Part shown: positions 1-4,558 of the stretch, in pieces
Layout of the letters: every line of letters begins with the position of its first letter
How positions within the stretch are numbered: the first letter of the stretch is position 1
Assembly: GCA_945885485.1 (NCBI GenBank)
Contig: CAMCYT010000178.1
Location: forward strand, 1 to 5,556
Direction: 5' to 3'
Source of the DNA: Prosthecobacter debontii
Lineage (GTDB): Bacteria; Verrucomicrobiota; Verrucomicrobiia; Verrucomicrobiales; Akkermansiaceae
DNA length: 5,556 nucleotides
Translations under genes and position numbers: made by a program
The notes under the pieces: model-generated
Told to the model about the DNA's origin: nothing
Database searches by the model: none
What the model saw: only the letters and a program-made list of their open reading frames with translations

Positions 1-41
1 ACTTCCGCATTAATGACTCTTCATTTCATGGTTTTAAAATA

Positions 42-113
42 AGGAACGCCGAACGAATTATAATGAGTTTCAGTAATGGCGAAGCCGATTTGGCTTGGAC
101 GTAATGAAATGGA
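42..113. repeat. 72-base direct repeat, copy 1
   Basis: Copy 1 of a 72-base direct repeat whose second copy starts 164 bases downstream at 206. By eye the two differ at only two positions, T89/C253 and G106/A270. The unit contains TATAAT at 59-64 and a small inverted repeat, AAGCC-GATTT-GGCTT, at 82-96. A 13-codon reading frame (63-104) sits inside it. No known mobile-element end was recognised. Confidence 0.85.
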
Positions 114-121
114 GTCATAGC

Positions 122-172
122 AGGAAGGCAGGAAAAAATGTGAGCGAAGCATTCCTGATTTCCTGTCTTCCT
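122..172. repeat. Imperfect palindrome / hairpin, copy 1
   Basis: The arms at 122-135 and 159-172 pair over 14 positions: 13 Watson-Crick pairs and one G-T (128/166). The loop is 23 bases. An alternative six-base stem is also possible between CAGGAA (129-134) and TTCCTG (152-157), which uses part of the loop. A related element lies at 371-421. No T-tract follows, so this is not a standard intrinsic terminator. It may be a REP-like palindrome or an RNA structure. Confidence 0.7.
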
Positions 173-205
173 CATGAATCACTCTTCATTCAACAGTTTG
201 AAATT

Positions 206-277
206 AGGAACGCCGAACGAATTATAATGAGTTTCAGTAATGGCGAAGCCGACTTGGCTTGGACGTAATAAAATGGA
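206..277. repeat. 72-base direct repeat, copy 2
   Basis: Copy 2 of the repeat that begins at 42, with two substitutions over 72 bases. It is flanked on the left by an ACTCTTCATT word (181-190) and on the right by a GCAGGAAGGCAGGAA tract (284-298), the same neighbours in the same order as copy 1. The larger duplicated block is therefore about 164 bases, with the 72-base core best conserved. This suggests duplication of a composite unit rather than independent insertions. Confidence 0.85.
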
Positions 278-370
278 TTCAATGCAGGAAGGCAGGAAAA
301 AATTCAGATGTTGATTCATCCTCCACTAATCAATCACTCTTCATTTCATGGTTTAAAAAATTAGGAAGGC

Positions 371-421
371 AGGAAGGCAGGAAAAGATGTGAGCAAAGCA
401 TTCCTGATTTCCTATCTTCCT
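371..421. repeat. Imperfect palindrome / hairpin, copy 2
   Basis: Second copy of the 122-172 element, the same 51-base length. The arms are 371-384 and 408-421, with one G-T pair (377/415) and one C-A mismatch (378/414). The 23-base loop differs from copy 1 at two positions only. The left arm is part of a longer purine tract (363-383) that holds two GGAAGGC units, so this copy could also pair with the pyrimidine tracts downstream. Confidence 0.7.
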
Positions 422-505
422 CATTAATAACTCTTCATTTCGTGGTTCTGAGTTAGAAACACAGAAAAAAATCCTAATTCAAAAAATTCCTGCCTTCCTG
501 CCTTC
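420..505. repeat. 86-base tandem repeat, unit 1
   Basis: First of a head-to-tail series in which each unit starts with CTCAT-AATAACTCTTCATT, passes through an A-rich middle with TTAGAAAC and ATCCTAATT, and ends in the pyrimidine tract TTCCTGCCTTCCTGCCTTC. By eye it is about 90 percent identical to the next unit. Most differences are transitions in the left part and a compensating pair of single-base indels in the A-rich middle. Confidence 0.8.
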
Positions 506-591
506 CTCATAAATAACTCTTCATTCCATGATTCTAAGTTAGAAACGTAGAAAAAATATCCTAATTAAAAAATTCCTGCCTTCCTGCCTTC
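506..591. repeat. 86-base tandem repeat, unit 2
   Basis: Second tandem unit, exactly 86 bases after the first and with the same order of words. Its terminal pyrimidine tract (573-593, reaching into the next unit) is identical over 21 bases to that of unit 1 (487-507). It is also the exact reverse complement of the purine tract at 363-383. Confidence 0.8.
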
Positions 592-645
592 CTCATAAAT
601 AACTCTTCATTCCATAGTTTAAAAATTCCTACCTTCCTGCCTTCC
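592..645. repeat. Shortened tandem repeat, unit 3
   Basis: Third unit of the same series, reduced from 86 to 53 bases (592-644) by loss of most of the A-rich middle. The ACTCTTCATTCCAT left part and the pyrimidine right part are retained, the latter with one G-to-A change in its first CCTGCC word (631). A fourth, degenerate left part (645-670) runs directly up to the start codon at 671, so the array abuts the fucosyltransferase gene. Confidence 0.75.
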
Positions 646-670
646 TCATTAATAAATCTTCGTTCTAAGC

Positions 671-1498
671 ATGATCCGAATTCCCCTACGTGGCCGTACT
701 GGCAACATCATGTTTCAGTATGCACTGGGTCGCGCGCTGGCGGAAAAACATGGGGTTCCGTTAGTTCTTGATGCCTCACGCTACAACGCTGACACCTGGG
801 CCGAGGTGTCGCATTTTTTGAAACTGCCGCTACGCGCAAAAGTCATGCGCCGCTTTTCGTATGCCTCTCGGGCTCTGCGAAAGTTTCATGGTAAGCATTA
901 CTGGGAATATCTTGGATTTCCAGTTTTCAAGGAATCTGAAATCGACCACAGCTTTAATCCATCCTTCACGAACGCGCCCGCAGACTGCATGCTCTATGGC
1001 TTCTTTCAGTCGCCAATATATTTTGCGGGTATTGCTGAATACCTAAGAACCGAGCTCAAAAGCCTACTCGCACCGCAAGCGAAACTGGATCCTCGGCTCG
1101 CAGTTCAAAACTCCGTGGCGGTTCACGTCCGGCGTGGAGATTACCTTCATCACCCAGCGTTGAACGTATGTGGCAAGGATTACTACCATGATGCGATGGA
1201 AAAGCTCCGAGAACGGCTGGAATCCCCTCAATTTTTTGTGTTTTCAGATGATCCGCTGTGGTGCCTCAACGAGTTTAAAAAACCAGACATCGAGGTGATG
1301 GACTCCAAAAAAATGGCGTTCAACCCTCTACACGACATGAGCCTGATGTCACAGGCATCGCATCACATCATCGCCAACAGCAGTTACTCATGGTGGGCGG
1401 CATGGCTAGCGAAAACGGCGGAGCAACAGGTCATGATGCCTGACCGTTGGTTTACCTCCGGAATCAACGCTCCCATGAGCGAAAAAAGATGGCAGTGA
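671..1498 (+). CDS. Alpha-1,2-fucosyltransferase, GT11 family
   Basis: Predicted cytoplasmic glycosyltransferase of 275 aa that transfers L-fucose from GDP-fucose to a galactose or similar acceptor in alpha-1,2 linkage. The GT11 hallmarks occur in order. A glycine-rich N-terminal motif GRTGNIMFQYALG lies at residues 8-20. GFFQSPIYF is at 110-118. The nucleotide-sugar motif HVRRGDY is at 152-158 and FSDD at 191-194. The C-terminal DMSLMS...IIANSSYSWWAAWL block is at 222-246. Length matches bacterial members (roughly 270-300 aa). There is no signal peptide or membrane segment. The ATG at 671 places the glycine-rich motif at the usual distance from the N-terminus; no Shine-Dalgarno sequence is visible. 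It is the first gene after the repeat array and looks intact. The acceptor and exact linkage are inferred from the family. Symbols such as wbsJ or futC are used elsewhere, but I cannot assign one here. Confidence 0.93.
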   Translation: MIRIPLRGRTGNIMFQYALGRALAEKHGVPLVLDASRYNADTWAEVSHFLKLPLRAKVMRRFSYASRALRKFHGKHYWEYLGFPVFKESEIDHSFNPSFTNAPADCMLYGFFQSPIYFAGIAEYLRTELKSLLAPQAKLDPRLAVQNSVAVHVRRGDYLHHPALNVCGKDYYHDAMEKLRERLESPQFFVFSDDPLWCLNEFKKPDIEVMDSKKMAFNPLHDMSLMSQASHHIIANSSYSWWAAWLAKTAEQQVMMPDRWFTSGINAPMSEKRWQ

Positions 1499-1576
1499 TG
1501 CTGATAGCTTTGAGGCGAAGCGTACCGTCCTATCCGTGCGTTTTCTACAAGAGCGCGCCATTCCATTTTTCACAAC

Positions 1577-1825
1577 ATGCTACTCTCCATCATCATTCCC
1601 ATTTTCAATGAAGAACGCCTCGTGTGCGATGCCCATCAACAGGAATTGGAGACGATCTTTTCCAACCCCAATTTCCCCTTCCGTATCGTGATCTGAGATG
1701 CCAGACTCTCCGTTGAAGATTCTTGTTATCAGATCATCAAATCGATCGAGGAATACCTCAACGAAGACGACCCAGGAATGCGTATCTTGGTCGAAAATAA
1801 TGTGATCCTCATTTATACGGATTAA
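1577..1825 (+). pseudogene. Decayed family 2 glycosyltransferase remnant
   Basis: The reading frame from ATG 1577 begins MLLSIIIPIFNEERLV, the classic N-terminus of a GT2 (GT-A fold) enzyme. It continues for 39 codons and hits TGA at 1694-1696, about where the conserved DDGS motif should start. The same frame then continues with D...S...DSCYQIIKSIEEYLNEDDPGMR, which matches the helix that follows that motif in this family. After ILVENN (near codon 75) it jumps to VILIYTD (codons 76-82), which resembles the strand ending in the catalytic DxD. The roughly 15-20 residues normally between these are missing. TAA at 1823 ends the frame, and the remaining two thirds of a normal 230-330 aa enzyme are absent. 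A stop, an internal deletion and a 3' truncation together point to a dead gene. It lies between the fucosyltransferase and the methyltransferase. Confidence 0.8.
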
Positions 1826-1863
1826 ATTTGATCCGTTTAAAAAATTTTAACCTGCATCGCCAA

Positions 1864-2613
1864 ATGTCTCTCACAATCGTCCATCCCACCCCACCCTTCG
1901 ATCCGCGCGCCGAATCGATGATGCCCGGAGTCGGCGGATTCCCCCCGTCGGACCGGTCTTTATTCCTCGCTGGCTACAGTGAACTATGCAGGGTCGATTT
2001 GAGCGGAGGCCGGGCTTTAGAGATCTGCGGAGGTTTTGGGAAACTTGCGGCCGGACTTGCCGAGAATTTCCCCAATGGCGAAGTGATCGGACTCGATCTC
2101 TACGCAGCTTCAGGCCCGGAGATTGAAGAGAAACTCAAACACCTACCAAACCTTTCTTATGTGGCGGGCGATGCTTTCGATCTGTCCGCATACGCGGAAA
2201 ATTCATTCGACTTGGTTTGGGGTCAGGCGGCGTTGCATCATCTGGCACACGATCCAGAAGGCCTAGCCAAACAGGTCGTCCGAGTTCTCAAACCAGGCGG
2301 GCGCTTCGTCTTTATCTTCGAGCCCATGGGCCACAACCTGCTGGTCGCCGCGATCCGCGCAGTGCGCATGGCGAAACATGAACTCGGAGATGAGAGCAAT
2401 TTGTATTTCTCACAATTCGAACGCATGCAGAAAATGGGCTTTGCGAAGTGTGAGGTGCAGATATTCAACTTCCTTGGTTATCCGATGAAAGCACTTTCGG
2501 ACCGACTTGGATTTATTTCAAATGCTGTGCAAAAGCTGGATTCGTGGTTGTTTCGTGCCTTTCCTAAATTGCTGCGCTACGGAGCCAACTGCAATGTGAT
2601 CTTCACGAAGTAA
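1864..2613 (+). CDS. Class I SAM-dependent methyltransferase
   Basis: Predicted soluble methyltransferase of 249 aa with a Rossmann-type core. Motif I is ALEICGGFGKLAAGLAE (residues 51-67), a variant of the usual LDxGCGxG. The acidic end of strand 2 is VIGLDL (74-79). GDAFDL (102-107) fits the adenine-contacting region, FDLVWGQAALHHL (115-127) is motif II, and LKPGGRFVFIFEP (142-154) is motif III. The C-terminal part, about 160-249, is family-specific and gives no substrate clue; no membrane segment is evident. I chose ATG 1864. An in-frame TTG at 1828 would add 12 residues (MIRLKNFNLHRQ) and cannot be excluded, since neither start has a Shine-Dalgarno sequence. Its place in a glycosyltransferase cluster suggests it methylates a sugar, glycolipid or lipid intermediate. 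A role such as O-methylation or chain capping is inference only. Confidence 0.87.
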   Translation: MSLTIVHPTPPFDPRAESMMPGVGGFPPSDRSLFLAGYSELCRVDLSGGRALEICGGFGKLAAGLAENFPNGEVIGLDLYAASGPEIEEKLKHLPNLSYVAGDAFDLSAYAENSFDLVWGQAALHHLAHDPEGLAKQVVRVLKPGGRFVFIFEPMGHNLLVAAIRAVRMAKHELGDESNLYFSQFERMQKMGFAKCEVQIFNFLGYPMKALSDRLGFISNAVQKLDSWLFRAFPKLLRYGANCNVIFTK

Positions 2614-2800
2614 CAGGGCATCTAGTAGGATCAACAAGTCAAGAGACGCGGTCATCGAGACTCGAGCCAAGAACCAGAATCGCGCCTGAGACGCCCTCCA
2701 AATTTCTTGTCGCTAGCCCAGTCGGACGCTATTAGGAAATCATCGGTGGGTGGTTCTGATTCACTCCGTTACGGTCAAACCTTATCACACACCAGCCGAC
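2614..2800. other. 187-base gap with no recognised content
   Basis: This gap separates the methyltransferase from the DPM1-like gene. I see no tRNA-like fold, no hairpin followed by a T-run and no copy of the repeats from the left end. The glycosyltransferase frame stays open back to 2717 and has a GTG at 2750, but the extra residues do not resemble the family. A promoter for the three-gene group downstream could lie here, though no convincing -35/-10 pair was found. Confidence 0.5.
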
Positions 2801-3541
2801 ATGGCATTAATCTATCCCGACAACTGGGCTGCAGTCATCCCCCTTGCCAACGAAGAGACGGAACTTCCGGAGCTTGCCGAAGCCTTGCGCCGCGTCATGG
2901 ATGCAGTGGAGGGAGGAACCGTATATTTTATCATCGACGGGGTTTCCAAAGATCGGACGCTCGAGTGCTGCAAGGAGCTTGGTGAGGCCGATCCCCGATT
3001 TAAGATCCGTTGGATTCCGCAAAACCGCAATGTGGTGGATGCCTACATCAACGGTTTCAGGGAGGCTCTCAAAGATGGCCACGAGATCATCATAGAAATG
3101 GATGGAGGAATGTCCCATGACCCCAGAGCGATCCCCGCGTTCCTGCGATCCCTCAACGAAGGCAACGACTGCGTATTCGGCAGCCGCTACATCAATGGAG
3201 GCTCAATGGTGGACTCCCCATTCAAGCGCAGGCTACTCAGCAAGGGCGGGTCCATTCTTGCGAGGATACTTCTGGGTGCGAAGCTCGCAGACATGACATC
3301 TGGCTTCCAGGCGTTTCGCCGCTCGGTGCTGCTTGAAGTGGTGGAATATCCCCTGCTTTCCAGGGCCCATTTCTATCAGACCGAATTGCGACACCTCCTG
3401 CGCAGTCAGAAATTAATCGAAGTTCCGATTCACTACCGGGCGCCCTCGCCACGCGTCTCGAAAGGTGCCATCCGGAATTCCGTGAAAGTCCTCATCCATT
3501 ACTTCGTGCTGCGTCTGCTCGGAAGATCTCCCAAGATCTGA
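2801..3541 (+). CDS. DPM1-like polyprenyl-phosphate glycosyltransferase, GT2 family
   Basis: Predicted 246-aa GT-A glycosyltransferase of the dolichyl/polyprenyl-phosphate mannose synthase type. It would transfer a hexose from a nucleotide sugar to a polyprenyl phosphate at the inner face of the membrane. Visible features in order are AVIPLANEET (10-19), the nucleotide-binding IIDGVSKDRT (44-53), EMDGGMSHDP (99-108) at the DxD position, FGSRYINGGS (126-135), and DMTSGFQAF (164-172), typical of this subgroup. A late VSKGAIRNSVKVL segment (219-231) corresponds to the C-terminal SK region. There are no C-terminal transmembrane helices, so it is the short DPM1-only form. The DxD is D-G-G here, so the second metal-binding Asp is missing. 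ATG 2801 puts the first strand at the usual place; GTG 2750 would add 17 unconvincing residues. It lies 14 bases before the STELLO-like gene, probably in one operon. The sugar is unknown. Confidence 0.86.
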   Translation: MALIYPDNWAAVIPLANEETELPELAEALRRVMDAVEGGTVYFIIDGVSKDRTLECCKELGEADPRFKIRWIPQNRNVVDAYINGFREALKDGHEIIIEMDGGMSHDPRAIPAFLRSLNEGNDCVFGSRYINGGSMVDSPFKRRLLSKGGSILARILLGAKLADMTSGFQAFRRSVLLEVVEYPLLSRAHFYQTELRHLLRSQKLIEVPIHYRAPSPRVSKGAIRNSVKVLIHYFVLRLLGRSPKI

Positions 3542-3555
3542 TACCCCACTCTTTC

Positions 3556-4557
3556 ATGTCCACCGCCCTGATCGTCACTTCCATCAATCCGCCCAATAAC
3601 GCCATGCGTGAGCTTGCAGCCGGCAGCACCAAACACGGCTGGGATTTCATCGTGGTAGGGGACAGCAAAAGTCCCGTGGATTTCAATCTGGAAGGCTGCC
3701 GTTACCTTTCCCTAGAAGCGCAACGCAACACCGGATTCTCGTTGGGTGCAAAATGCCCCGAACGCAGCTATACCCGGAAAAACGTCGGCTACCTCGCGGC
3801 CATGGAAGCCGGTGCCAAAGTGATCGTCGAAACCGATGATGACAATCACCCGAGGGAGGACTTCTGGCTACCGCGCAAATCCGAAGTGCGTTGCCGAACG
3901 GTGGAAGCCGATGGCTGGGTAAACGCATACCGGTATTTTAGCGAAAAATTCATCTACCCGCGTGGCCTGCCGCTTAACCATGCCCGGGACGATGTTCCCG
4001 CCGCAGGGCATCCTGGCGATCACGAATGCCCGATTCAACAGGGTCTCGCGGATTCAGATCCTGATGTGGATGCCGTTTACCGCATGCTTTTTCCCCTGCC
4101 CTTCAACTTCGAGATCGAGCATGATCCGATTCTGCTCATGAGCGGCGCTTGGTGCCCGTTCAACAGCCAGAACACCACATTTCACCAAAGCGCATTCCCG
4201 CTGCTATATCTTCCCGCGAAATGCAGCTTCCGCATGACGGATATTTGGAGGAGTTTTGTCGCCCAGCGCGTATTGCAAGCAAAGGGCATGGGGGTTCTTT
4301 TCCACGGGCCGACCGTTTGGCAGGAACGCAACGACCATGACTTGCACAAGGACTTCACCGAAGAGCTGCCCGGCTATGCAAATAATGCGCAAATGCGTGA
4401 GGAACTGATGAGGCTTTCGTTCGACTCCAGCGACTCGACCCGCAAGATGATGGAAAGCTGCTATGAAACCCTAATCCGCAATGGCTGGGTGGGACAGGAA
4501 GAAGAAATCCTGCTCCAGGCATGGTTTGAAGACATCAACGCCCTTGGCCTGATCTGA
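3556..4557 (+). CDS. STELLO (DUF288)-type glycosyltransferase
   Basis: Predicted 333-aa protein of the STELLO/DUF288 glycosyltransferase family. The best-studied members are Arabidopsis Golgi proteins that influence cellulose synthase complexes; bacterial members are single-domain and mostly uncharacterised. The family pattern, recognised from memory, is clear. It includes IVTSINPPNNAMRELA (6-21), WDFIVVGDSKSP (29-40), CRYLSLEAQ (48-56), YTRKNVGYLAAMEAGAKVIVETDDDNHP (72-99) with an acidic DDD that probably binds metal and nucleotide sugar, and WVNAYRYF (121-128). Further on are NSQNTTF (203-209) and RMTDIWRSFVAQ (226-237). No signal peptide or membrane helix is present, so it is probably cytoplasmic, unlike the Golgi-anchored plant proteins. 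It starts 14 bases after the DPM1-like gene and ends one base before the membrane-protein start, so it is almost certainly co-transcribed with both. Donor and acceptor are unknown. Confidence 0.85.
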   Translation: MSTALIVTSINPPNNAMRELAAGSTKHGWDFIVVGDSKSPVDFNLEGCRYLSLEAQRNTGFSLGAKCPERSYTRKNVGYLAAMEAGAKVIVETDDDNHPREDFWLPRKSEVRCRTVEADGWVNAYRYFSEKFIYPRGLPLNHARDDVPAAGHPGDHECPIQQGLADSDPDVDAVYRMLFPLPFNFEIEHDPILLMSGAWCPFNSQNTTFHQSAFPLLYLPAKCSFRMTDIWRSFVAQRVLQAKGMGVLFHGPTVWQERNDHDLHKDFTEELPGYANNAQMREELMRLSFDSSDSTRKMMESCYETLIRNGWVGQEEEILLQAWFEDINALGLI

Positions 4558-4558
4558 A

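Larger units (their letters stand above)
1..670. repeat. AT-rich intergenic array of nested direct and inverted repeats
   Basis: This 670-base stretch has no credible gene and consists almost entirely of repeats. The word ACTCTTCATT recurs at 16, 181, 336, 430, 516 and 602, with a degenerate copy at 655. Each is preceded by a CAT-AATAA-like stretch and most are followed by a TTCATGG-like tail. The purine word GGAAGGCAGGAA lies on the + strand in the left half (near 123, 287, 364 and 372). Its complement TTCCTGCCTTCC occupies the right half (from 487, 573 and 626). Larger units are listed separately: a 72-base direct repeat, two hairpins and an 86-base tandem repeat. The first bases already resemble a degenerate unit, so the array continues beyond the left edge. 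Base composition is far more AT-rich than in the genes that follow. Function is unknown; a REP/MITE-like expansion or a recombination-prone cluster border is possible. Confidence 0.85.

Noticed and set aside
198..228. Possible promoter TTGAAA-19-TATAAT in repeat copy 2
   Set aside because: The spacer is long, no gene follows closely, and copy 1 has TATAAT without a matching -35. In AT-rich repeats this is expected by chance.
259..456. 65-codon open frame on the + strand inside the repeat region
   Set aside because: It runs across unrelated repeat units, has low-complexity composition and no family-like pattern. It is a chance frame in repeats.
1..670. Possible CRISPR array
   Set aside because: Repeats differ in length and spacing, diverge between copies and are nested. 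There are no regular unique spacers.
1499..1576. Possible terminator after the fucosyltransferase
   Set aside because: No stable GC-rich stem followed by a T-run was found by eye.
2707..2985. 92-codon + strand frame overlapping the start of the DPM1-like gene
   Set aside because: It is in a different frame from the conserved GT2 motifs, with an R/S/G-rich translation typical of a shadow frame.
2807..3118. 103-codon open frame on the minus strand
   Set aside because: It is a shadow of the DPM1-like gene, which has the conserved GT2 motifs.
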